From Verticiella sediminum (GTDB lineage Bacteria > Pseudomonadota > Gammaproteobacteria > Burkholderiales > Burkholderiaceae_B): a stretch of DNA of 64,000 nucleotides. The stretch's first letter is position 1; the number at the start of each line of letters is the position of its first letter. The stretch is taken from contig NZ_VLTJ01000007.1 in NCBI RefSeq assembly GCF_007558815.1, positions 248,001 to 312,000 of the forward strand, read 5' to 3'. Shown one piece after another: positions 50,190-59,500 of the stretch. The position numbers were made by a program, and so were the translations under genes. The notes below the pieces were generated by a model that saw only the letters and a list, made by a program, of their open reading frames with translations, was not told the origin of the DNA and did not search any database.

Positions 50190-51368
50190 ATGAACCTGAA
50201 CCTCTCCGAAGAACAGCGCCTGCTGCAGGACAGTGTCGCCCGCTACGTCGCGCGCGAGCACGATTTTGCCCAGTATCGCCGGATCGCCGACGGTGACGCC
50301 GAGGCCGGACACGCGGTATGGCGCTCGATGGCCGAGCTGGGCTGGCTCGGCCTGCCGCTGCCCGAGGCCGACGGCGGCAGCGGCGGCGGGCCGATGGACA
50401 TCGCGATCGTGATGGAAGGGCTGGGCAGCGCGCTGGTGCTGGCGCCCTACCTGAGCACCGCGGTGCTGGGCGCCGATCTGATCGCCCGCCTCGCTACGCC
50501 GGCGCAGCGGGAACGCTGGCTGCCCGCGCTCGCCAAGGGCGCGCTGCGCATCGCGCTGGCCGCCAGCGGCGCGATCGCGGCCGATGGCCGCCGCGGACTC
50601 GACATACGCGCGACGCGCGGCCACGGCCGCGGCTGGCGGCTCGACGGCGTCGTGCGCGGCGTCGTCGATGCACCGGATGCCGGCCTGTGGCTGGTGCCGG
50701 CGCGGATCGACGATGACGCAGCCGGGCCCGCAGACGCCATCGCCGTGTTCACCGTGACGCCGCGTGCGCCGGGGCTTGCGGCCACCGCCTTCGGGCGGGT
50801 CGACGGCCGGCGTGCCGCCGACCTGGCGTTCGACGGCGTCACGCTGACCGATGGCGACCGGCTCGGCGCCTCGGACGCCGAGCCCGGCGACGCCCGGGTC
50901 GCGCTCGAGGCCGCGCTCGATGCGGCCACCGCCGCCGCCTGCGCCGACGCCATCGGCTGCCTGACGGTACTGGTCGACCGAACCGTCGCTTACGCGAAGA
51001 CGCGGATCCAGTTCGACCAGCCGCTCGCGGCCCATCAAGCGCTGCGCCACCGGATGGTGGACATGGCGCTGCATCGCGAAGAGGCGCGTGCGATCGCGTT
51101 GTGCGCGGCGCTGCGTCTGGACGGCGATCCCGGCGCGCGAGCGCGCATGGTCTCGGGCGCCAAGATCCGCGTCGGCCGTGCGGCGCGCGCGATCGCCGAG
51201 GGCGCGATCCAGATCCATGGCGCGATGGGGGTCACCGACGAACTCGCCATCGGCGCCTACGCCAAGCGGCTGCTCGCGTTCGAAATGACGCATGGCACAG
51301 CGGCCGAGCACCAGCGCCGCATCGTCGCGCTGCGCCGCGCGGCCGGCGGGCTGCGCCCCTTCGACTGA
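50190..51368 (+). CDS. Acyl-CoA dehydrogenase (short, first of pair)
   Basis: A 392-residue acyl-CoA dehydrogenase-like flavoprotein. The N-terminal helical domain (LSEEQRLLQDSVARYV, LGWLGLPLPEADGGSGGG) and C-terminal domain (AYAKTRIQFDQPLAAHQALRH, AIQIHGAMGVTDELAIGAY) are present, but the middle FAD-contact region is diverged. This is typical of the non-canonical subunit in paired ACAD genes that form heteromers, as in steroid-ring degradation. It is 25 bases after the enoyl-CoA hydratase gene and 17 before the second ACAD. Confidence 0.87.
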   Translation: MNLNLSEEQRLLQDSVARYVAREHDFAQYRRIADGDAEAGHAVWRSMAELGWLGLPLPEADGGSGGGPMDIAIVMEGLGSALVLAPYLSTAVLGADLIARLATPAQRERWLPALAKGALRIALAASGAIAADGRRGLDIRATRGHGRGWRLDGVVRGVVDAPDAGLWLVPARIDDDAAGPADAIAVFTVTPRAPGLAATAFGRVDGRRAADLAFDGVTLTDGDRLGASDAEPGDARVALEAALDAATAAACADAIGCLTVLVDRTVAYAKTRIQFDQPLAAHQALRHRMVDMALHREEARAIALCAALRLDGDPGARARMVSGAKIRVGRAARAIAEGAIQIHGAMGVTDELAIGAYAKRLLAFEMTHGTAAEHQRRIVALRRAAGGLRPFD

Positions 51369-51385
51369 ACCGACAAAGGCTTGCG

Positions 51386-52585
51386 ATGACGCTGGACCTG
51401 ACCGACGACGAACGACGCTTTCGCGAGGAGGTTCGCGCCTTCATCGCCGAGCACCTCACGCCCGAGATCCGCCGCGGTACGCGGCTCAACGTCTGCGCCG
51501 CGCCCGAACCCGAGATCGTGCGCCCCTGGCATCAGGCGCTGCATCGTCGCGGCTGGGCGGCGCCGGCCTGGCCGGTGGAATACGGCGGCACCGGCTGGAC
51601 GCCGATCCAGCGCTACCTGTTCGACCTGGAGTGTGCGCGCGCGGGCGCACCGCTGCCCAATCAGATGGGGCTGCGCCTGGTCGGCCCGGTGATCATGAAG
51701 TTCGGCTCGTCCGCGCAAAAGGCAAGATTCCTGCCGCGCATTCTGTCCGGCGACGATCTCTGGTGCCAGGGCTACTCGGAACCCGGCGCCGGCTCCGACC
51801 TCGCGGCCTTGCGCACCCGCGCGGTCCGCGACGGCGATGGGTACGTGATCAACGGCACCAAGATCTGGACCGGCTACGCGCACTACGCGAACTGGATGTT
51901 CGCGCTGGTGCGCACCGCCGACACCGGCCGCAAGCAAGAAGGCATCTCGTTCGTACTGATCGACATGGCCACGCCCGGCATCACGGTGCGGCCGATCCGC
52001 CTGATCGGCGGTGATCACGAGGTCAACCAGGTGTTCTTCGACGACCTGCGGATTCCGCTGGCCAATCGCGTCGGCGACGAGGGCGAAGGCTGGCGCTACG
52101 GCAAGTACCTGCTCGAATTCGAGCGCGGCGGCGTGCTGTTCGCATCGAGGCTGCGCATGGACCTGGCCAAGCTGGCCGAGGCGTCGGCGGCGCTCGGCGC
52201 CACCGACGATCCGCTGGACGATGCGCGCGTACAGGCCGAGTTGACGACGATCGAAACCGACATCGAAGCGCTGACGATGATCGAGCTGCAGACCATCTCG
52301 CGGCTGGCCGCCGGCGAACCGCCGGGGCCGGTGGCATCGATGCTCAAGCTGCGCTCGACCGAGATCCGGCAGGCGATCACGCGGCTCGGCGTCGAGGTTC
52401 TCGGCGCCGCGGCCCTTGCCTGGGAGCCGCGCCGGCCGCTGTACGCGCTCGAGGACGACGGGCCGCTGCCGCAGGTCGTTCACGCGATGCTGCCCTGGCA
52501 CCTGAACACGCGCGCGCAATCGATCTACGGCGGCTCGGCGGAGATCCAGCGCAACATCCTCGCACGCGCGCTGCTCGGCTTGTAG
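51386..52585 (+). CDS. Acyl-CoA dehydrogenase (second of pair)
   Basis: A 399-residue acyl-CoA dehydrogenase with the canonical substrate/FAD block WCQGYSEPGAGSDLAALRTR and YVINGTKIWTGYAHYANW. The C-terminus has ALAWEPRRP and the FAD-interface motif QSIYGGSAEIQRNILARALLGL. The N-terminus GWAAPAWPVEYGGTGWTPIQ is typical of the large bacterial ACAD group used for branched or alicyclic acyl-CoAs. Probably forms a heteromer with the preceding ACAD. The substrate is unknown. Confidence 0.9.
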   Translation: MTLDLTDDERRFREEVRAFIAEHLTPEIRRGTRLNVCAAPEPEIVRPWHQALHRRGWAAPAWPVEYGGTGWTPIQRYLFDLECARAGAPLPNQMGLRLVGPVIMKFGSSAQKARFLPRILSGDDLWCQGYSEPGAGSDLAALRTRAVRDGDGYVINGTKIWTGYAHYANWMFALVRTADTGRKQEGISFVLIDMATPGITVRPIRLIGGDHEVNQVFFDDLRIPLANRVGDEGEGWRYGKYLLEFERGGVLFASRLRMDLAKLAEASAALGATDDPLDDARVQAELTTIETDIEALTMIELQTISRLAAGEPPGPVASMLKLRSTEIRQAITRLGVEVLGAAALAWEPRRPLYALEDDGPLPQVVHAMLPWHLNTRAQSIYGGSAEIQRNILARALLGL

Positions 52586-52602
52586 AAGAAGGAAGCACCG
52601 CC

Positions 52603-54765
52603 ATGTCACTGCCGCTCGCCCCCCTGCTCGACGCGCGCTCGCTGGTCATCGTCGGCGCCAGCGCCGATCCGGGCCGCACTGGCGGCATGCCGGTGGCGAG
52701 CCTGCGCGAGGCCGGCTTCCCTGCCGAACGGCTGCTGCTCGTCAATCCGAAGTACGACGCGATCGACGGGCTGGCGTGCCACCCCTCCATCGATGCCCTG
52801 CCCTTCGCACCCGATCTGGCGGTGCTCGCGGTGCGCGCGGCAGACGTGCTGCCCACGCTGGAACGCTGCCACGCCATCGGCATCCGCGCGGCCGTGGTGT
52901 TCGCCTCGGGCTACGCCGAGAGCGGCGAGAACGACGGCGCACGGCTGCAGGCCGAACTGGTCGCGTTCGCGCGCCGCTCCGGCATGCTCGTCGCCGGCCC
53001 GAACTGCATCGGCTTCGCCAACAACCACACCGGGGTGTTCGCGACCTTCATCCGGCACATCGCGCGCCGCCGCGAGCCGGGCCCGATCGCGATCGCGGCC
53101 CAGAGCGGCAACATTGCCGCGCTGCTGCGCAATCTCGGGCTCGACTCTGGCCTGCGCTTCTCCTGCATCGTCAGCACCGGCAACGAAGCCTGCGTCGACC
53201 TGACCGACTACCTGGCGCATTTCGCGGCGGACCCGCACACCGAGGCCGTCGTCGGCTACGTCGAGCAGATCCGCCGCGGGCCCGAGTTCGTGCGCGTCGC
53301 GCTGGCACTGCGGCGCGCCGGCAAGGCGCTGTTCCTGCTCAAGGTCGGCAGCTCGGCGAAAGGGGCCGAGGCGACCGTGTCGCATACCGCCGCGCTGGCC
53401 GGCCGCGACGTCGTCTATCGCACCGCCTTTCGCCAGCTCGGCATCGCCAGCGCCACCGATCCGCACCGGCTGATCGACCTGGTTCGTCTGTGGCGAACGG
53501 GGCGCAGGCCGGCCGGCCGCGGCGCCTGCATCGTCTCGCTGTCCGGCGCGGCGTGCGCACTGATGGCCGACCATCTGGCGCGCGACGGCGTCGCGGTGCC
53601 GAACTCGTCGCCGGCCACGCAGGCACGGCTGCGCGCCGTGGTGCCCACCTACGGCATGGTCGCCAATCCCGTGGACCTGACCGGCCAGGTGACCAGCGAC
53701 CGCAGCGCATTCCCGGCGGTGCTCGCTGCGATCGCCGCGGCCGACGAATTCGACGCGGCGGTGTTCTATGTGATGGGCGAGCTGCTCGATGTGATGGCGC
53801 CCGAGCTGCTGCGCGCCGCCGCTGCCTGCGAGAAGCTCTTCATCGTCATCGACACGGCCGAGGGCGCCACCTGCCATGACGCGCTCGAAGCCGGCGGCAT
53901 CGTCGTGTTCCGCGACATCCATCGCGCCAGCGCAGCGCTCGCCGGCATCGTGCGCTGGCGCGCCGATCCGGCCGGACGCTGGGAGCCCGGCGCGTGCCGG
54001 TCCGGGACCGCGGCGGTGTGCGCGCGGCCCGAGATCCTGCGCGCTGCGCGCGCCGGCGGGCGCCGGCAACTGACCGAGGTCGAGGCGAAGGCGCTGCTCG
54101 CCGGTTCGGGCCTGCCGATGGTGAGCGAGACGCTGGCGCACGACGCCGACGCGGCGGCCGCCGCCGCGGCGCGGCTCGGCTGGCCGGTCGCGCTCAAGAT
54201 CGTCAGCCCCGACATCGCGCACAAGAGCGAGATCGGCGGCGTACGGCTGGGGCTGGCCGACGTCGCGGCGGTACGCGACGCGCATGCGCGGCTGCGCGCC
54301 GACGTCGCGCGCCAGCGTCCCGAGGCGCGCATCGACGGTGTCGTCGTGCAATCGCAGGTGGTGGGCGGCGTGCCGATGCTGCTCGGCATCGTGCGCGACC
54401 CGATCTTCGGGCCGGTGATGACGGTCGGCTTTGGCGGCGTCGAGGCCGAACTGGATCCCGACGTTGCGCACCGGCTGCTGCCGGTCGATGCCGCGACCGC
54501 CGACGGCATGCTCGCCGAACTGCGCCGCAGCCGGCTGCTCGACGGCTTTCGCGGCAGCCCCGCCGCCGACCGCGCAGCGCTGGTGGCGCTGATGGTCGCC
54601 CTCTCGGACGTGATGATTGCGCTCGGCGACGACATCGACGAACTCGAATTGAATCCGGTCCTGGTACTGCCGCGCGGCTGTGGTGTCGTCGCCGTCGATG
54701 CACTGGTCCGGCTCAGTGTACCGACCACGGGCGGCGCCGCCGCTGCGCCGCGTGAACCGGCCTGA
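52603..54765 (+). CDS. ADP-forming acyl-CoA synthetase (acetate--CoA ligase family, fused alpha-beta)
   Basis: A 720-residue NDP-forming acyl-CoA synthetase. The N-terminal CoA-binding Rossmann domain begins RSLVIVGASADPGRTGG, followed by two succinyl-CoA-ligase-like domains with the phosphorylated histidine H261 (SHTAALAG), and a C-terminal ATP-grasp domain (PVALKIVSPDIAHKSEIGGV; DIDELELNPVLVLP). It would activate the imported acid to its CoA ester for the dehydrogenases and hydratase upstream. The start at 52603 follows GAAGGAAG. Domain order matches the alpha-beta fused bacterial type. The acid is unknown. Confidence 0.9.
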   Translation: MSLPLAPLLDARSLVIVGASADPGRTGGMPVASLREAGFPAERLLLVNPKYDAIDGLACHPSIDALPFAPDLAVLAVRAADVLPTLERCHAIGIRAAVVFASGYAESGENDGARLQAELVAFARRSGMLVAGPNCIGFANNHTGVFATFIRHIARRREPGPIAIAAQSGNIAALLRNLGLDSGLRFSCIVSTGNEACVDLTDYLAHFAADPHTEAVVGYVEQIRRGPEFVRVALALRRAGKALFLLKVGSSAKGAEATVSHTAALAGRDVVYRTAFRQLGIASATDPHRLIDLVRLWRTGRRPAGRGACIVSLSGAACALMADHLARDGVAVPNSSPATQARLRAVVPTYGMVANPVDLTGQVTSDRSAFPAVLAAIAAADEFDAAVFYVMGELLDVMAPELLRAAAACEKLFIVIDTAEGATCHDALEAGGIVVFRDIHRASAALAGIVRWRADPAGRWEPGACRSGTAAVCARPEILRAARAGGRRQLTEVEAKALLAGSGLPMVSETLAHDADAAAAAAARLGWPVALKIVSPDIAHKSEIGGVRLGLADVAAVRDAHARLRADVARQRPEARIDGVVVQSQVVGGVPMLLGIVRDPIFGPVMTVGFGGVEAELDPDVAHRLLPVDAATADGMLAELRRSRLLDGFRGSPAADRAALVALMVALSDVMIALGDDIDELELNPVLVLPRGCGVVAVDALVRLSVPTTGGAAAAPREPA

Positions 54766-54783
54766 AGGCCATCGGAGGAGACC

Positions 54784-55845
54784 ATGAAGATTCGTTCCGC
54801 GATCCCGAGCGCCAGCGCTCCGGGCGAATCGCCGCCCGCCCCCCTGCAGCCGCGCTCCGGGCGGCGCACCGTGCTTCGGGGCGTCGCCGCCGTGGCGGCG
54901 CTGGCCGCGCTGGGCGGCGCATGGCGCCCGGCGGTGGCCCAGACCTTCGACAAGCCGGTCCGCATCCTCGTGCCGTTCACCGCCGGCGGCGCGTCCGACA
55001 CCGTTTCGCGCGCGCTCGCCGCCGATCTGCAGGGCCGGATCGGCCAGCCGGTCATCGTCGAGAACCGCCCTGGCGCGAGCGGTACGATCGCGCTCGATCA
55101 GATGCAAAGAAGCGCTGCCGACGGGACGACGCTGATGCTGCTGTCCGGTTCGACCACGCTCGCGCCGGCGTTCGAGGGCAAGCATTTCGACGTCGAGCGC
55201 AACGTGACCGCGCTCGGCATGCTCTATACGCAGAAGCTGGTGCTGGTAACGAGCGCCGGGAATCCCCGCACCGGCGCGATGCGCAACGCCACCGACGTGG
55301 CGGCGTACGCCAAGGCGAACCCGGACGTGTTGACCTTCGCGAGTTCGAGCCCGGGCACGATGGGCCATCTGGTCATGGAGCGATTCAAGTCGACGGCGGG
55401 ACTTCGCATGACCCACGTGCCCTACAAGGGCAGCCCTCAAGCGGTGCTCGACCTCATCGCCGGGCGGGTCGACTTCTTTCTGGCCGACAGCACCTCGACG
55501 ATGCCGTATGTGCGCGAAGGCAAGCTGCGGCCGCTCGCGATCGCCGGCGCCGAACGCCTGGCCACGCTGCCCGAGGTGCCGACGTTCCAGGAACAAGGCT
55601 ACGCCGATCTTCTGCCCGGCATCTGGGCCGGCATCGTGGGGCCGCCGAACCTGCCGCCGGCGACCGTCGACGCGCTCGCCGCGCAGATCAAGGCCGGCTT
55701 CGACACACCGTCATTCCAGGAACGGCTGCTGGCGAGCGGCAACGAACCCTGGTACCTGTCGCCCGCGGACATGCTCGCCTACGTCAAGGAAAACACACAG
55801 ACCTGGAGCGACTTCATCCGCGAGCAGCAGATCACGATCCGCTAG
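54784..55845 (+). CDS. Bug-family tripartite tricarboxylate receptor
   Basis: A 353-residue periplasmic binding protein of the Bug/TctC family. It has a long N-terminal region with a twin-arginine-type signal (SGRRTVLRGVAAVAALAALG), cleaved near AVAQ. Mature motifs are KPVRILVPFTAGGASDTVSR, VIVENRPGASGTIALDQM and HVPYKGSPQAVLDLIAGRVD. GGAGGAG precedes the start by 6 bases. Being last in the CoA operon, it probably captures the acid the operon degrades. No TctA/TctB membrane genes are present. Its stop overlaps the convergent protease gene by 4 bases. Confidence 0.92.
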   Translation: MKIRSAIPSASAPGESPPAPLQPRSGRRTVLRGVAAVAALAALGGAWRPAVAQTFDKPVRILVPFTAGGASDTVSRALAADLQGRIGQPVIVENRPGASGTIALDQMQRSAADGTTLMLLSGSTTLAPAFEGKHFDVERNVTALGMLYTQKLVLVTSAGNPRTGAMRNATDVAAYAKANPDVLTFASSSPGTMGHLVMERFKSTAGLRMTHVPYKGSPQAVLDLIAGRVDFFLADSTSTMPYVREGKLRPLAIAGAERLATLPEVPTFQEQGYADLLPGIWAGIVGPPNLPPATVDALAAQIKAGFDTPSFQERLLASGNEPWYLSPADMLAYVKENTQTWSDFIREQQITIR

Positions 55846-56582
55846 CCGGCCGGCGGCATGGGTTCATCGGTCAGGGTGAGCAGGATGGCTGCATACCAGG
55901 CTGCGTTCAGCCCGAGGGATTCGTCCAGTGTCAAATCCCGCGTGCCCATGTCGATGCGGGACGAGTGCACGCCGAGCAATCGCCACGGCAGCGCGGCGCC
56001 GGCTTCGGGATCGCGCATGACCACCGGCGCGCCGCTGGTGCCGCGATGCGTGCGCGCGTCGGTCAGAAAGAACCCCTGGCCCTGGAAGCGGATACCGAAG
56101 GCGGAAGCTATCACGGCGTGGCGCACCACGGGCAGGTGGTACATGGTGTCGTGGAATCCCAGCGGGAAGCCGACGATCAGCAAGCCCCTGCCCGCTTCGA
56201 TCCGGCTCAGCTCGCTCTGCAGGTTGGCGGGGGTGAAGCAGCGGATCTCGGCCGTCGCGGGCAGCAGCGCGCGATCGATCTCGAGCACGGCCACATCGAT
56301 GTCGCCGCCGGAGTCCGAGCCTTGTCGCCACTGGCTTCGGCCCTCCTTGAAAAGCCAGATCGACAGGGCCAGGGACCGCGTGAGGTTCACGGCATCGATG
56401 TGCAGCTCGATCTCGATGCGATTGGGATGGTGGCCGCTCGGCGCGTCCTGGAGCACGTGCCGGCTCGTGACGAAGAACAGACGCCCCGCGCGCTCGAAGA
56501 AGAAGCCGCTGGCGCCGGTGAGCAGGCGATCCCCGTCGAAGGTGGTGACCCTCGCGGTCGTCAGAAAGAGCGGTTCGATCAT
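55842..56582 (-). CDS. Trypsin-like serine protease (cytoplasmic, no signal peptide)
   Basis: A 246-residue chymotrypsin-fold protein. The catalytic triad is complete: H42 (VTSRHVLQD), D96 (GGDIDVAVLEI) and S183 (RGTSGAPVVM), a spacing like that of chymotrypsin. The start at 56582 (MIEPLFLTTARVTTFDG) follows AGGA. No signal peptide, PDZ domain or membrane segment is visible, which is unusual for a bacterial trypsin-like protein. It lies 17 bases downstream of the giant glucan synthase gene on the same strand and is probably co-transcribed with it. Its substrate is unknown. Confidence 0.82.
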   Translation of the reverse strand: MIEPLFLTTARVTTFDGDRLLTGASGFFFERAGRLFFVTSRHVLQDAPSGHHPNRIEIELHIDAVNLTRSLALSIWLFKEGRSQWRQGSDSGGDIDVAVLEIDRALLPATAEIRCFTPANLQSELSRIEAGRGLLIVGFPLGFHDTMYHLPVVRHAVIASAFGIRFQGQGFFLTDARTHRGTSGAPVVMRDPEAGAALPWRLLGVHSSRIDMGTRDLTLDESLGLNAAWYAAILLTLTDEPMPPAG

Positions 56583-56599
56583 GGGGCAGGTCCTGTGGT

Positions 56600-59500
56600 T
56601 CAGATCGTGAGCACCAGCCGGTGCGTTGCACCGTCCAGCGGCACGCGCGCGCCGCCCTCCTCGTGGGCCACGGCCTGCTCGTCGAGCAGCGCCTGCGAGA
56701 TGCCTCGGCAGCGCGACGACCGGTGGCGCACGACAATGGCGCAGCGGGTGGATTCGATCGTCAGGTTCATCTCGAAGCCGGGCCACTCGGAGGGGATGCA
56801 CGGATCGATCCTAAGGCAATCGCCTTCGCGCCGCAGCCCGAGAATGCCCTCGATGCCGGCGCGGTACATCCATCCGGCCGAGCCCGTGTACCAGGTCCAC
56901 CCGCCGCGCCCCGCATGCGGCGCCACGGCGTAGACGTCGGCCGCGATCACGTAGGGCTCGACCTTGTACCTGGCCACCTCCTGCGGCGTGCGAGCGTGGT
57001 GGATCGGGTTGACGAGCGCGAACAGCGAGGCGGCACGGTCGCCGTCCCCCTGCCGGGCGAACGCCAGGATCGCCCACACCGCGGCATGGCTGTACTGGCC
57101 ACCGTTCTCGCGCAGGCCGGGCGGATAGCCCTTGATGTAGCCGGGGTCCCGCGCGGTCTTGTCGAACGGGGGCGCCAGCAGCAGCATCAGGCCGTCGGCG
57201 GGCACGATCAGGTGCTGCGCCAGCGAGTCCATGGCGCGCGCCGCGCGCCATGGCTCGGCCGCGCCCGACAGCACGGCCCAGGCCTGCGCGATGGCATCGA
57301 TGCGGCATTCCTCGTTGTCCTGCGCGCCGAGCCAGGTGCCGTCGTCGAAAGTGGCGCGGCGATACCAGTCGCCGTCCCATGCCTCGCGCTCGATCGCCGC
57401 GCGCACCGATTCGGCGTGCGCGCGCCAGCGCGCGGCGCGCGCATCGCCGCGTCCCTCGGCCAGCGGCGCGAACAGGGCGATCGTGCGCACCAGCAGCCAG
57501 CCCAGCCACACGCTCTCGCCTCGCCCGCCGGCACCCACCCGGTTCATGCCGTCGTTCCAGTCGCCGGTGCCGATGAGCGGCAGGCCCAGGGCGCCGGTGA
57601 GGTCCAGGCACTGGTCCAGGCCGCGCGCGCAGTGCTCGAACAGCGAGGCCGGCTGGCCCGCCGGCATGGGCTGGAAGAAGGCATCGTGCTCGCCGGCCTG
57701 CAGCGCCGGCCCGTCCAGGAAGTCCACCTTCTCGTCGAGGATGGCCGCATCGCCCGAACTGGCGACGTAGCCGGCCGTGGCGTAGGCCAGCCAGACCCGG
57801 TCGTCCGAGATGCGCGTGCGCACGCCCTGCCCCGAGTGCGGCAGCCACCAGTGCTGCACGTCGCCTTCGACGAACTGGCGCGCGGCGGCGCGCAGGATAT
57901 GGTGCCGCGCGGCTTCGGGCTGGCACAGACTCAATGCCATGCCGTCCTGCAACTGGTCCCGGAATCCGTAGGCGCCGCTGGCCTGGTAGAAGGCCGAGCG
58001 GGCCCACAGCCGGCAGGCGATGGTCTGGTACAGCAGCCAGCCATTGAGCATGATGTCCATCGCGCGGTCCGGCGTGCTGACCTGGACCGCGCCTAGCGTT
58101 CGCTCCCAGTAGGCGGTGACACCGGCCAGCACGGCATCGAGGTCCGCCGCGCGGTAGCGGGCGATCAGAGCCCGTGCCTGCTCTTCGGAAACGGCCTGGC
58201 CCAGCAGGGCGACGACCTCGATCGATTCGCCCGCGGCCAGTTCCACCACGCACTGCAGGGCCGCGCAAGGGTCCAGCCCCGCCCCGATCGCCCCCGAGAG
58301 CGGCTCGCGCCCCAAGAGGGCCGCGGGCGCCCGGGGACTGCCATGGCGGCCCAGGAACTCGGTGCGGTCTGCGGTCCATGCGGTCTGCCGTCCGCCCAGA
58401 TCGGCAAAGGCGACCCTTCCCGGAAAGGCCATGCCCCAGGGCTTGCGGGCCAGTATCGCGCCGCTGGCCGCGTCGCTGGCCGTCACGATGAACGGTGCCG
58501 ACGCGCCGCGCGACGTGCCCAGCACCCATTCCACATAGGCCGTCACCGACAGACGCCGCGCCCGGTCCGATCGATTGCGCAAGGTCAGGCGCGAGATCTT
58601 CAGCGGATCGTCCAGCGGCACGTATTGCAGCAGTTCGAGCGCGATGCCGTGCGCCTCGTGCGCGAAGCGGCTGTAGCCCCGGCCGTGCCGGGCCTCGCAG
58701 GCGCCGGCGCCGTGCAGCGGCCATGCCGTCGGCGACCACAGGGCACCGCTGTCCTCGTCCCGCACATAGAAGGCCTCGCCGGACGGATCGCTGACGGGGT
58801 CGTTCGACCACGGCGTGAGCTGGTTCTCGCGGCTGTTCTCGCACCAGGTGGCGCCGCTGCCTTGCGCCGACACCTGGAAGCCGAAGCCGGGATTGGCGAT
58901 CACGTTGATCCAGGGCGCGGGCGTGGTCTGGCCGGGCTGCAGGCGCACCACGTATTCGCGGCCATCCTGCGCGAAGCCGCCCAGGCCGTTGAAGAACTCC
59001 AGGTCCTGCGATGCCGTCGGCTCCGCCAATGGCAAGGCAGCGGGCGCCGGCGCGCCCTGCGGCAGCGGCGATGCCGGCTCGCTCGCGGGCCCCGCCCGCA
59101 GCGGCGCCAGGCGCGCGAGCCGATCGGCCATGGAACCCTGGCGTGCGACGAGCTCGACCCGCGCGACCGATTGCAGCAAGGCGCGTCCCTCGGCGCCCAG
59201 CCGGTCCGCGCGCAGCGCATGGATCGCTCCCTGCGCATGGCCGGCGTCCAGGCGGGGGCGCGCCTGACTGCTGCGCACGGCCGTCTCGATCGCCACCTGC
59301 AGGTCCTGCACGTAGGAAGACGCGCGCTCGTTGAGGATGACCAGGTCCACGCCGAGCTGCTTCATGCGCCAGTACTCGTGCGCACGCAGCACCTGCCGCA
59401 CCTGGGCCAGGTCCTCGATCTCGTCGATGCGCAGCAGGACGATGGGCAGGTCGCCCGACACGCCGTGCGGCCACAGCCCGGACTGCGGCCCCGTCCCGCG

